Below, piece by piece: positions 35,893 to 48,001 of a stretch of 64,000 nt of DNA. Each line of letters opens with the position of its first letter. The first letter of the stretch is position 1. The notes beneath the pieces were generated by a model. It made no database searches, was not told where the DNA came from, and saw only the letters and a program-made list of their open reading frames with translations. Origin of the DNA: Roseiarcus sp963759955 (GTDB lineage Bacteria > Pseudomonadota > Alphaproteobacteria > Rhizobiales > Beijerinckiaceae); contig CAVXCA010000067.1 in assembly GCA_963759955.1 (NCBI GenBank), positions 1-64,000 on the forward strand, written 5' to 3'. The translations under genes were made by a program, and so were the position numbers.

Positions 35893-37287
35893 ATGGCAGC
35901 TCCAGAGCAATCGGGGGGAACAGTGGCGATAGACAGAGATGCCAAGGCGGGTGCGAACCCGACGAAAGCGTTCTTCGTGAAGATGATCACACGTGACATC
36001 ACCCTCGACGATTGTATCTTGGATCTGATCGACAACAGCGTCGACGGAGCGTGGAGAAGCGAGGGTAGCAGGCCAATGGGTTTGGCTGAGGGGGCCGATC
36101 TATCGAAATATTCCATTTCGATTACCGCTTCGCCCAACCATTTTTCTATCAAGGACAACTGCGGCTGTATGACTCTTGACGATGCCGTCGAACATGCGTT
36201 CAGCTTCGGCAGACGGGCGTTGGACGAACACAATGACTACAGCATCGGTGTCTATGGGATCGGGATGAAGCGAGCTGTTTTTAAGCTCGGGACGGACATT
36301 CGTATTCGAAGCACTTACCGCGAAAAGGATGGGTCAAGGCAACCCTTTGCGGTCCCAATCGCAGTTGGAAATTGGCTGGCCAACGACGATCCCCCTTGGG
36401 ACTTCGATATCGTTGAGGACGGGGCTCTTGACGAAGACGGAGTGGAAATCGTCGTCAACACCCTTACGTCAGGGGCCGCAACGTCGTTCGGAAGCCCCGC
36501 CTTTCTTCAGAATCTCCGACGGACCATCGCTCGAGATTATTCGCTTCACCTCAACAGGGGCCTGAAGATATTAGTCAATGAAACGGCAGTGGTGGGCTGG
36601 CAAATCGGGCTTCGCCAGAGCGATGAGTTCGCGCCAATGCGGGTCGACTATGAAGATAGGTTGGAGGACGACGAAGTTAGGGTCGAAATAATTGGAGGGA
36701 TGGCCGCACCGCCGCCGGAGAGTATTGACCCAAGCGAGGACGACGAGGGCGACAAAAGGTTCGGTTGGTATGTCGTATGCAACGGTCGCATCGTGCTCGC
36801 AGCCGACAAGTCGAACGTCTCCGGATGGGGAACAGATGATTGGCCACAGTGGCACTACCAGTATTCGGGCTTCATAGGCATCATCCTCTTCACCGCACCA
36901 AACGCCGTGGCCCTTCCACTAACAACCACAAAGCGCAGCGTCGAAACGTCGTCGGAGATTTTCCGACGCGCGCGACCGCGGATGCGCGAGGTATCGAAGC
37001 AATGGATCGCCTATACAAACGCTAGAAAGCAAGCCCTGGAAGAAGCAAAACGGAAGGAGGCGGCAGCGGTTGTCGTTCCGATCTATGCAGTGGAACGCCG
37101 AGCATCGGCGACGCTTCCAGCGCTTGTCGGGCGACCGGCAGAGCGCCCCGCAAACGTCAATTACACGGTTCCAGTCACCAAAATGAAGAGGCTCGCAAAA
37201 GAACTCGGCAGCATTAACATGCCATACCGTGAAGTTGGGCTAAAAGCCTTTGACTATACTTACGATGACTTGGTCGGGGGTGAATGA
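35893..37287 (+). CDS. MutL/MORC-like GHKL ATPase, putative defence protein
   Basis: Encodes about 464 aa. The GHKL ATP-binding motifs are in order: N-box CILDLIDNSVDGAW (residues ~41-54, with Asp where MutL has the catalytic Glu), DNCGCM (~88-93) and GVYGIGMKRAVFKLG (~119-133), the pattern of MutL and MORC proteins. No histidine kinase H-box. Such ATPases occur in MZA-type and related restriction-modification operons with Dcm and Vsr. It overlaps the next gene (ATGA), so the two are coupled. Start: ATG 35893 taken; GTG 35923 with GGGGGGAA upstream is a good alternative. Lower GC than its neighbours. Confidence 0.75.
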   Translation: MAAPEQSGGTVAIDRDAKAGANPTKAFFVKMITRDITLDDCILDLIDNSVDGAWRSEGSRPMGLAEGADLSKYSISITASPNHFSIKDNCGCMTLDDAVEHAFSFGRRALDEHNDYSIGVYGIGMKRAVFKLGTDIRIRSTYREKDGSRQPFAVPIAVGNWLANDDPPWDFDIVEDGALDEDGVEIVVNTLTSGAATSFGSPAFLQNLRRTIARDYSLHLNRGLKILVNETAVVGWQIGLRQSDEFAPMRVDYEDRLEDDEVRVEIIGGMAAPPPESIDPSEDDEGDKRFGWYVVCNGRIVLAADKSNVSGWGTDDWPQWHYQYSGFIGIILFTAPNAVALPLTTTKRSVETSSEIFRRARPRMREVSKQWIAYTNARKQALEEAKRKEAAAVVVPIYAVERRASATLPALVGRPAERPANVNYTVPVTKMKRLAKELGSINMPYREVGLKAFDYTYDDLVGGE

Positions 37288-38231
37288 TGGCGTCGTTCGA
37301 TGTCGTTAACTACAGCCTTCGCCCAAGCAAGAGCATTCAGAGGCAGATAGTCTTTGGAGGCGTTCGAACTCTTCAGTCTCACCTGGATCTTGAACGACTG
37401 GTCTACATCGGCTTCGGTTCGATCTGGTTCACGGACTTTGTCATGGCCCACAAATTGTTGGACATAGAGGACATGGTCTCGATCGAGAGCAACGACGTAG
37501 GATTCCGTCGCGCGGTTTTCAATTCCCCATACGCCACGGTCCGAGTCCGCCACGGCTTTTCATCGAACGTTCTCCCGACCTTGTATGACGACGAAATCAT
37601 TGCTCGGCGGCCATGGATGCTCTGGCTCGACTACGACTATCAATTTGACGAAACACTCAGAGATGACGTCCGTTCTGTCGTCGAGAACGCCCCAGCGAAC
37701 AGCATCCTTCTCATTACTTTCAATGGACTCAAGACGAAGTATGGCCAAGCCCAAGAGCGGCCGGGCCGGCTTCGAGAGCTGTTTGGAGCTTCCGTGCCAG
37801 ATGATCTCTCGAAAAACGCCTGCAAGGATGCGCGCATGCAGGAGACGTTGGCCGACCTCGCGATCGACTTCATGAAATCGGTTGCCGCGGATTTGGCAAG
37901 ACCTGGAGGCTTTGTGCCGGCATTTCGGATCGTCTATAGGGATTCAACACCAATGGTAACCGTCGGCGGCGTACTGCCGGCGAAAGGGGCAGTTCGCACT
38001 GCTGCGGACACAATAAGCGGAGCGAGTTGGCCGTGCCGCCCCGCGAAACCGATTATCGCTCCTCATCTGACGATCCGCGAGGCCGTGCTTTTGCAGTCTC
38101 AATTGCCCAGTGCGAAACCGTTATCGCGAGACCTCGTGCGATCGCTTGGCTTCGATCTTGAGGACGAACAGATCGAGGCATTCGCGAAATACTATCGTCA
38201 ATACCCAGCATTTACGCAGATCGTCGCGTGA
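37284..38231 (+). CDS. Rossmann-fold (methyltransferase-like) partner of the MutL-like ATPase
   Basis: Encodes 315 aa. LVYIGFGSIWFTDFVMAHKL followed by MVSIESND (residues ~39-71) resembles motif I and the acidic end of strand 2 in class I methyltransferases, and WMLWLDYDYQF (~111-121) resembles motif IV. No DNA-methylase NPPY or PCQ motif is present. I recognise it only as the kind of conserved protein of unknown function that sits beside GHKL ATPases in MZA-like operons. Translationally coupled to the ATPase gene; 78 bp before the Dcm gene. Confidence 0.6.
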   Translation: MMASFDVVNYSLRPSKSIQRQIVFGGVRTLQSHLDLERLVYIGFGSIWFTDFVMAHKLLDIEDMVSIESNDVGFRRAVFNSPYATVRVRHGFSSNVLPTLYDDEIIARRPWMLWLDYDYQFDETLRDDVRSVVENAPANSILLITFNGLKTKYGQAQERPGRLRELFGASVPDDLSKNACKDARMQETLADLAIDFMKSVAADLARPGGFVPAFRIVYRDSTPMVTVGGVLPAKGAVRTAADTISGASWPCRPAKPIIAPHLTIREAVLLQSQLPSAKPLSRDLVRSLGFDLEDEQIEAFAKYYRQYPAFTQIVA

Positions 38232-38309
38232 GGCCAGTCGTTTGCGGCGATCGCCAACGGATAACCCGTGTGCTAGGATACGTACGTAAGTCGCGAAGAT
38301 GTTAGCAAT

Positions 38310-39389
38310 ATGATTCTGGTTGATCTGTTCTGTGGCTGCGGAGGCTTCTCGCTCGGTGCCGAGGCGGCCGGGCTGGGCCCGAAGCTAGCGTTCGACAGCG
38401 ACCCTATCCTTACCTCCTCTCACTCGGCAAATCACCCGAATACGAAATTGATACTGGCCGACCTGTCGAAGGTCGAGGGCGCCGATATCCGACGCGAGTT
38501 GGGCTCGAAGATCGCCGGGGTATTTGGCGGTCCGCCCTGCCAGGCGTTCAGCGAAATCGGGCATCGAAAGGCCGACGATCCCAGACGCTCTCTTCTGGGT
38601 CATTTTTTTCGCCTCGTCGCCGAAATCGAGCCGGCGTTCTTCGTAATGGAAAACGTCAAAGGCTTGGGATACGCACCGGCGCGCCCCGAACTCGATCGGG
38701 CGCTCGAAGGGGTCCGCAGCAAGTACCAAATTCTCGGCCCCGTCGTGCTCGACGCTGCGGATTTCGGCGCCGCGACACGGCGCCCTCGGATATTCATAAT
38801 CGGATACAATTCCGCCCGCGTCGATCCGCTGACAATGACCGACATCGAGGCCAGGAAGCTGAGTCCCGCAACCGTTCGCGCCGCAATCTCCGATCTGCAG
38901 TCGGCGGTGCAGATCGACAGCAGCGACGATTTCGACAGCTGGCGAATCAAGCAGAGCGGCAAACCGAGCAAATACGCGGCTGCCTTGAGAACGGAGGATT
39001 GCACGTTCACGGGACATCGGCGAACCGCCCACACACCTGCGGTGGTCGATAGATTCGGAAAGGTCGAGCAAGGCGGGGTCGAGGCCGTAGGCAGGCACCC
39101 GCGTTTGAGTTGGGCGGGCCAATGTCCGACGCTACGTGCGGGCACGGGAAAGGACCGCGGATCGTTCCAATCGGTGCGGCCGATACACCCGGACGAGCCG
39201 AGAGTGATAACGGTGAGAGAGGCGGCGCGTCTGCAAGGTTTCCCGGACCGTTTCAAGTTTCACCCAACCGTTTGGCACAGCTTTCGGATGATCGGGAACA
39301 GCGTCTCGCCGATCATGTCGAAGGCCATCTTTTCGCTCATCGCCGAACGTATCGACATCGGGCAAAAGATTCCGGTTGCTGCGGAGTAA
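38310..39389 (+). CDS. DNA C5-cytosine methyltransferase (Dcm type)
   Basis: Encodes 359 aa with every catalytic motif: I LVDLFCGCGGFSLG, IV GVFGGPPCQAFSE (nucleophile Cys), VI FFVMENVKG, VIII FGAATRRPRIFIIGY, IX VITVREAARLQGFPDRF and X MIGNSVSP. The target-recognition region between VIII and IX is of moderate length; the site cannot be read. It methylates cytosine at C5 and is followed five bases on by vsr, the standard companion that repairs T:G mismatches from deaminated 5mC. Confidence 0.9.
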   Translation: MILVDLFCGCGGFSLGAEAAGLGPKLAFDSDPILTSSHSANHPNTKLILADLSKVEGADIRRELGSKIAGVFGGPPCQAFSEIGHRKADDPRRSLLGHFFRLVAEIEPAFFVMENVKGLGYAPARPELDRALEGVRSKYQILGPVVLDAADFGAATRRPRIFIIGYNSARVDPLTMTDIEARKLSPATVRAAISDLQSAVQIDSSDDFDSWRIKQSGKPSKYAAALRTEDCTFTGHRRTAHTPAVVDRFGKVEQGGVEAVGRHPRLSWAGQCPTLRAGTGKDRGSFQSVRPIHPDEPRVITVREAARLQGFPDRFKFHPTVWHSFRMIGNSVSPIMSKAIFSLIAERIDIGQKIPVAAE

Positions 39390-39394
39390 GAGGT

Positions 39395-39817
39395 TTGGTC
39401 GATCGGCTGACGCCGGAGCGGCGGTCGTGGCTGATGTCGCGGGTCGGCGGGAAGAACACGACCCCCGAAATCCGCGTCAGGCGAGCTGCCCACGCTTTGG
39501 GCCTGAGATTCAGACTTCATCGCAAGGATCTGCCGGGCACTCCGGATTTGGTGTTTCCGAACCGGCGCGTGGCGCTATTCGTACACGGATGCTTCTGGCA
39601 CCGACATCCGGGGTGCCGCAAAGCGTCGATTCCGACAACTCGCAAAGAATATTGGGCCGAGAAATTTCGGACCAATGTTGCAAGAGACATTCGAACGACA
39701 GCCGAACTCGAGGCGCTGGGCTGGCGAGTCGTCGTCGTCTGGGAGTGCGAAACCAAGGACGAAGGCGGGCTCGCGCAAATTCTTCGAAAGAAGGTGTTGA
39801 ATAAGCGCCTAAAGTAA
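39395..39817 (+). CDS. vsr: Very short patch repair endonuclease Vsr
   Basis: Encodes about 140 aa. The N-terminus RLTPERRSWLMSRVGGKNTT, then RFRLHRKDLPGTPDLVFPNR and VALFVHGCFWHRHPGC, carries the catalytic Asp and Zn-binding Cys/His of Vsr. The product nicks beside T:G mismatches made by 5-methylcytosine deamination. A TTG start at 39395 gives the family length; no ATG lies nearby except an internal one at 39434. It completes the four-gene island. Confidence 0.85.
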   Translation: MVDRLTPERRSWLMSRVGGKNTTPEIRVRRAAHALGLRFRLHRKDLPGTPDLVFPNRRVALFVHGCFWHRHPGCRKASIPTTRKEYWAEKFRTNVARDIRTTAELEALGWRVVVVWECETKDEGGLAQILRKKVLNKRLK

Positions 39818-40014
39818 GTTGCGCTGCTCGTCGCGGCGCCCGTAATTCCCCAGCTCCACCGGCCACGCCGCCCTGTCGCCGTCAAGCGGCTGCGCCGCTC
39901 CTGCGCTTCGCAGCGGCTCAGCGGACGAACGCTTCGCATTCGCCCCGGGCCGACGGCGACGGGCGGGGGGTCGGGGATTTGGCGAGGCGTCCCCGGAACC
40001 GGTAACCTCCGAGC

Positions 40015-40311
40015 CTAAAGAGCCCGCACGATCTCTTTGAAACTCTCCCATTCCGTGGCGGACCAAATCTCGGTCTGGGCGTGACCGAATGTCCGGATCA
40101 GCGTCGAGACCTTGCAAGCGGTCTCGATGTCGGAAGCGCGGAAGACATCCAAATAGTCGTAAGGTCCGAGGATGGCGTAGCTGCTGACCCATTCGACGCT
40201 CGGACAGTCTTTGCGCACGCGCCCCATGGCTTGGCGTTCGAGCTCCTCGAGCGCTTTCGGCGATCGAGCGGATTCCGGGCTCAAACGGGTCAACATGATG
40301 AAAGTCGTCAT
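40015..40311 (-). CDS. GYD-domain protein
   Basis: Encodes 98 aa. MTTFIMLTRLSPESARSPKA and AILGPYDYLDVFRAS match the small GYD family (ferredoxin-like dimers of unknown function), where GPYDY corresponds to the GxYDx signature. No partner gene is evident. Confidence 0.75.
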   Translation of the reverse strand: MTTFIMLTRLSPESARSPKALEELERQAMGRVRKDCPSVEWVSSYAILGPYDYLDVFRASDIETACKVSTLIRTFGHAQTEIWSATEWESFKEIVRAL

Positions 40312-40392
40312 GTCTCAGCTCCGTTAGAATTGACGTCTCGTCAAATCCTCGTCCTGAGATGGCGGCGATCGCCGCCTTGGCGATGTTCCGCG

Positions 40393-40629
40393 TCAGCCGC
40401 GGGACATCGGTCCGGGCAGTTCGTTCCAATCAAGGCCGAGGTCGTCGACGATCTGGCGCACGATCCTCGGATCGAGCGCCTTGTTCGTGCCGACGTCGGG
40501 AAGAACCGCCTTCCGGTTTTCCCGATGAACCGTCACATAGACGTGCCCATGCGGTTGAACGCTGTCTTTGCCGGCCTCGAAGCGGCAGCCCCGCTCGGCC
40601 AGCCATTTGCGAAAGGTTGCGCTTTCCAC
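40393..40629 (-). CDS. HicA-like toxin (orphan)
   Basis: Encodes 78 aa from a GTG start at 40629 with GGAGG upstream. ATFRKWLAERGCRFEAGKDS and RKAVLPDVGTNKALDPRIVR follow the HicA double-stranded-RNA-binding fold, although the usual H in G-S-H is replaced (KDSVQPHGHV). HicA cleaves mRNA. No HicB antitoxin gene is found on either side, so this is a lone or repurposed copy. Confidence 0.6.
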   Translation of the reverse strand: MESATFRKWLAERGCRFEAGKDSVQPHGHVYVTVHRENRKAVLPDVGTNKALDPRIVRQIVDDLGLDWNELPGPMSRG

Positions 40630-40783
40630 AATTGCCTCCTTCGCTATGCGGCTAGGGAGCGCCAAGACGCGCAGGGGCGCCATGACCTGCGTCAATCGCC
40701 TTCGCGCTCCAGCACGCAACAAAGCGGCGCTTCGGCGCCGCCCCCGGCCTCGCTGATTACGGCGCCGCAAAGCCCCTCGCCCG

Positions 40784-40840
40784 CATAGCCCGTCGAGAGA
40801 CGGGCGTTCTTCCGAACGCCCTTTGCGGGAGAGGGGTTGG
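40784..40840. repeat. REP-like palindrome upstream of the MORN gene
   Basis: GCCCGTC-GAGA-GACGGGC (40788-40805) overlaps GGGCGTTC-TTCC-GAACGCCC (40802-40821), followed by GCGGGAGAGGGG. This is the same arrangement as at 8210-8251 and within urtD. The rest of the 350-base gap between HicA and the MORN gene shows nothing else I can name. Confidence 0.8.
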
Positions 40841-40980
40841 GGTGAGGGCGAGCGGATCACATTCGCCGTATCGCTGGCCCCGCCGCGCCCGGCCTGCGAC
40901 GTTTCGGCGCGGCTTGCGTCTTGCCTTGCGCGGGATAGGCTCGGCGCGACAGGCGGCGATTCTCGACGGGGGCGGGCGGC

Positions 40981-41913
40981 GTGGGAAAAGGGCTTGTTTG
41001 GCTTGGCGCGGCGCTGCTCGTCTGCGCGACTCCCGGGGCCGCCGGCGCTGAGACGCCGCTGCCGCCCTGTCCGAGCGACACGCAGTCGGTGTGGACGGAT
41101 TGTCTGGGCAGCGTGGCCTATCCCAACGGCAATCGCTACGTCGGCGAATTCCGCAGCGGCCAGTACGACGGCCAAGGGACGCTCACTTTCGCCAACGGCG
41201 AATCCTATGTCGGCGCGTTCCACAACGGCGCGTGGAGCGGCCAGGGCGTCTATACGTTCGCCAACGGCGAGCGATACGCGGGGCAGTTCGCCGACGGCAA
41301 ATGGAACGGGCCGGGCGTCTACTTCTATCCCAACGGCGAGCGCTGGGTCGGACCGTTCCGCGACGGCCGGCGCGACGGCCCCGGCGTGCTTTACGACGCG
41401 AGCGGGGCGATCAAGCAGGCGGCCGCCGCGCCGCCCCCGGCCGCCGCCGCCGCGCCCGTCGCGACGCAAGCCGACGACGGCGCGGCTGAGCGCATCGACG
41501 TCGTCGATTTCGGCCTCTACGCCACTCGGACCCAGCGGGTCGTCGCGGCGCCGACGACCGCGAGCGGCGACCAGAAGATCGTTTCCGGCGAGCGGCTGCA
41601 GGCGAAGACGCGCGCCGTGCCGGCGCGGCTCGGCGTCGAGTTCGGCCTTCGTTTTCGCATCGTCGGCAGAAGCGGCGCCGTCGTGACGGTAAGAAAGGTC
41701 ACCCGCTTTCCCGCGCCGGGCCTGACCAATCCGGCGACGGGCAAGACGCTGACGGAGGACGTGTACGTCTCCCCCCACCGCGTCGGTCCGCTCGCCTACG
41801 AGGGGTACAGGTTCGAAAACGCCTGGGAGCTGGTTCCAGGGATTTGGACGATCGAGTTGTGGGTCGGCGAGCGCAAGCTGGCGAGCGAGAGTTTCCAAGT
41901 CGTCGGGCGATGA
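40981..41913 (+). CDS. MORN-repeat protein with C-terminal DUF3859 domain
   Basis: Encodes 310 aa from a GTG start. A signal peptide (VWLGAALLVCATPGAAGAET) is followed by four MORN repeats (YPNGNRYVGEFRSGQYDGQG, FANGESYVGAFHNGAWSGQG and two more), an Ala/Pro linker, then a ~120-residue domain with DFGLYATRTQRVV and VEFGLRFRIVG that I recognise as DUF3859. Likely periplasmic. MORN repeats may bind lipid or peptidoglycan; function unknown. Confidence 0.75.
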   Translation: MGKGLVWLGAALLVCATPGAAGAETPLPPCPSDTQSVWTDCLGSVAYPNGNRYVGEFRSGQYDGQGTLTFANGESYVGAFHNGAWSGQGVYTFANGERYAGQFADGKWNGPGVYFYPNGERWVGPFRDGRRDGPGVLYDASGAIKQAAAAPPPAAAAAPVATQADDGAAERIDVVDFGLYATRTQRVVAAPTTASGDQKIVSGERLQAKTRAVPARLGVEFGLRFRIVGRSGAVVTVRKVTRFPAPGLTNPATGKTLTEDVYVSPHRVGPLAYEGYRFENAWELVPGIWTIELWVGERKLASESFQVVGR

Positions 41914-41935
41914 CGGCCGCGAACCCCGCGCATTC

Positions 41936-42553
41936 TCACGCGCTTCCCCGCAACAATCCCTCGCGCCGCAGCGCCGCCGCGAGCGCATCGGCGTTCGTGT
42001 AGAGATGCCCGTGCAGCCCCGCGCGCTCGGCGCCGGCGACGTTTTTGGCGCTGTCGTCGACGAACAGCGTCGCCTCGGGCGTCGCGCCGAAGCGGGCGAG
42101 GCAGCGTAGATAGGCCTCGGGGTCGGGCTTGCGGGCGCGAAAATCGGCGGAGACGAAGAAGCTCTTCCCGAAGATCGGCCGCAGCTCGGGAAAGACGCGA
42201 TCGATCTCGCGCGCGACCAGGAGATTGTTGTTGGTCAGCGCGGCGACCCGCGCTTGGCGCGCGATTGTCGCGGCGAGCGCGAGCGCCTCCGGGATCGGCG
42301 TCACCGAGGATCGCAGCGCTTCGACCCATTGGTCGAGCGTCAGCGCGGCGCCCAGGCGCTCGGCGAAGCCGGCGAGGTAGCTTTCCGCGTCCATCGTGCC
42401 GGCGTCGCCCAAGTCCTCGTAGCCGGAGCCCCAGATCGCCGCTTCGACGAAGGACGGAGTCCTGCCGCAGGCGCGCGCGAGCCAGGCGACGCGCGCATTG
42501 CGGTCGTAGCGGCAGAGAACGTCGTTCATGTCGAACAGAACGGCTGAAATCAT
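41936..42553 (-). CDS. HAD-family phosphatase
   Basis: Encodes 205 aa. Motif I LFDMNDVLCRYD has a nucleophilic Asp with Asn in place of the second Asp, motif II AALTNNN, Lys in RARKPDPEAY and acidic motif TLFVDDSAKNV. This is a HAD-IA hydrolase of the YihX/epoxide-hydrolase-like group. Substrate unknown. Start at 42553 chosen because the motif then begins at residue 7. Divergent from the patatin gene. Confidence 0.8.
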   Translation of the reverse strand: MISAVLFDMNDVLCRYDRNARVAWLARACGRTPSFVEAAIWGSGYEDLGDAGTMDAESYLAGFAERLGAALTLDQWVEALRSSVTPIPEALALAATIARQARVAALTNNNLLVAREIDRVFPELRPIFGKSFFVSADFRARKPDPEAYLRCLARFGATPEATLFVDDSAKNVAGAERAGLHGHLYTNADALAAALRREGLLRGSA

Positions 42554-42706
42554 AGGTTTGCCGCGCCCGCTCGAGTTTCGCGCCGCCATTATCGCCCCGG
42601 GCGCGCCGACAGCGAAGCGGGATTTGGCGCGCGCCGCCGCTTGAAAGCCTATGTTGCAGTGCACAATTACGCGCTACGGGTCTTGAGCAACAGGAAGGCG
42701 CCAGCC

Positions 42707-43753
42707 ATGAACGCCATCAACAAGGCTCTCGCCTTCGTCGGCCTCGGCGAGGCCACGCCGCAATGGCCGCCGCAGCGGCTTTCCCTCGCGCTGCAAGGCG
42801 GCGGCTCGTTCGGGGCGTTCACCTGGGGCGTCCTCGAGCGGCTGCTCGAAGAACGCGCGATCACGTTCGACGCGATCAGCGGCTCCAGCGCGGGCGCGGT
42901 CAATGCCGTTCTCATCGCCTCGGGGCTGATCGCGGGCGGGCGCGAGGAGGCCAAGGCGCGGCTCGAACGGTTCTGGAAGCGCATGAGCGTGGCGGCGGCG
43001 TTCCTGCCGAGCGCCTCGCTTTCCGCCTCGCCTTTGGGCGCCGGCCTCGGCCTCGTCGCGCGCTCGCTGTCGCCCTATCAGTTCAATCCGTTCAACCTCA
43101 ATCCGTTGCGCGAGGCGCTGGCGGCGGAGGTCGACTTCGCATCTTTGCGCGCACGCTCGCCGATTCGGCTGCTGATCGGCGCCACAAGGGTGCGTGACGG
43201 CAAGTTGCGGGTCTTCACCAACGGCGAGTTGACGCTCGACGCGGTGCTCGCTTCGGCGTGCCTGCCGCTCCTTCATCACACCATCGAGATCGGCGGCGAG
43301 CCCTATTGGGACGGCGGCTACGCCGCCAATCCGCCGCTCATTCCGCTCGCGCTCGCCTCCAAGGCCGACAATCTGTTGATCGTGCAGGTGACGCCGAATT
43401 CGTCCGACCGGCTGCCCAAGAGCCCGCGCGAAATCGCCAAGCGACTGGAGCAGATTCATTTCAACGCGACGCTCAACTCCGAGCTCGAAGCGCTCAAGTA
43501 CGGCATGATCGTCGGCGCGACGCCGAAGCTGCGCCGCCTGCGCATCGGACGGATCTCGGCGCAGGACGAATACGAGGGGCTCGCGAACGAGAGCGCGGGA
43601 AACCTCGGCTGGGCCTTTCTCCAGCGCTTGCGGCAGAGCGGCCGCGGCGCCGTCGAAGTCTGGCTCGACGAAGCGGCGCCGCGGGCGTCGCCTAAATCGA
43701 AGGGACGCGGCCCTTCCCCTCTCGCGAGGGAAGGTGTCATCGCGAAGCTATGA
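42707..43753 (+). CDS. Patatin-like phospholipase, C-terminus extended by a palindrome
   Basis: Encodes 348 aa. Oxyanion loop LALQGGGSFGAFTWGVL, nucleophile SGSSAGAVNA and the catalytic Asp in YWDGGYAANPPL are complete, so a lipid acyl hydrolase is likely. AGGAAGG precedes the start at 42707. The last ~19 codons (KSKGRGPSPLAREGVIAKL) come from a REP-like hairpin at 43708-43734, so the original stop was probably displaced when the palindrome arrived. Confidence 0.85.
   Translation: MNAINKALAFVGLGEATPQWPPQRLSLALQGGGSFGAFTWGVLERLLEERAITFDAISGSSAGAVNAVLIASGLIAGGREEAKARLERFWKRMSVAAAFLPSASLSASPLGAGLGLVARSLSPYQFNPFNLNPLREALAAEVDFASLRARSPIRLLIGATRVRDGKLRVFTNGELTLDAVLASACLPLLHHTIEIGGEPYWDGGYAANPPLIPLALASKADNLLIVQVTPNSSDRLPKSPREIAKRLEQIHFNATLNSELEALKYGMIVGATPKLRRLRIGRISAQDEYEGLANESAGNLGWAFLQRLRQSGRGAVEVWLDEAAPRASPKSKGRGPSPLAREGVIAKL
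43708..43734. repeat. REP-like hairpin overlapping the patatin 3' end
   Basis: CCTTCCC ... GGGAAGG around CTCTCGCGA, within the patatin reading frame. It is followed by CGAAGC and GGATGGGG, the same tail found after other copies (GCGAAGCGCGACGGATGAGG at 8291-8308). Confidence 0.65.
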
Positions 43754-43877
43754 CGGATGGGGGGCGAGCGAAGCGAGATGGCTTCGACGAGCGCCGGTCA
43801 ATTTGCGATAGCTCAGTGAATTCGCGCAACTGTCAGTTCATGCGTTGCAGTTGCTTCGTACGTTGAACATCGAGAGC

Positions 43878-43948
43878 CATCGCGCTTGCGCGCGATGCCC
43901 CTCATCCGGCCGCCTCCGCCGGCCACCTTTTCCCGCGAGGGGAGAAGG
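43878..43948. repeat. REP-like composite downstream of metH
   Basis: CATCGCGC-TTGC-GCGCGATG (43878-43897) precedes CCCCTCATCCGGCCGCC and a CCTTTTCCC-GCGA-GGGGAGAAGG stem (43926-43948). It lies 3' of metH on the minus strand and 3' of the patatin gene, where it could work as a terminator for both. Confidence 0.7.
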
Positions 43949-43978
43949 AGTGCGCGCCCTTCAATTTAGCCGCCGCCG

Positions 43979-47746
<3,768 letters not shown>

Positions 47747-47778
47747 GGGCGGGATCCGATCGGGGCGCGACATAACCG

Positions 47779-47796
47779 TATAAGCATATCTTTATA
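47779..47796. promoter_or_regulatory. Imperfect palindrome resembling the SahR operator upstream of metH
   Basis: TATAAGCATATCTTTATA is an AT-rich near-palindrome 33 bases before the metH start in an otherwise GC-rich region. It resembles the ATAAAGATATCTTTAT-type site of SahR, the ArsR-family repressor that responds to S-adenosylhomocysteine and controls metH in proteobacteria. sahR itself is not in the window. Assigned from memory of the consensus, so moderate. Confidence 0.5.
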
Positions 47797-48001
47797 TAGT
47801 TGCAACTTTATCTCGGGCGACGACTTCGACGCCGCGGAACGACACGCCGAAATGCGCGCCCGCTTGGCCTGCTTGACGCGCGGTTTAATTGACATAAGCT
47901 CCCAACTCGTAAACGGGAGTAAAGTCGCGTCGTCGGCGCGTGAGAGCGTGGTTCGAATGTTCCGTATGTCCCTTCCGGAAATGGCGCCGATGGAGGAATA
48001 G

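Noticed and set aside
35893..39817. Calling the island a full MZA defence system
   Set aside because: Z1 helicase, PD-(D/E)XK and AIPR genes are absent, so only a related or partial module can be claimed.
47747..48001. Cobalamin or SAH riboswitch upstream of metH
   Set aside because: No B12-box-like or SAH pseudoknot pattern was found; the AT-rich palindrome fits a protein operator instead.
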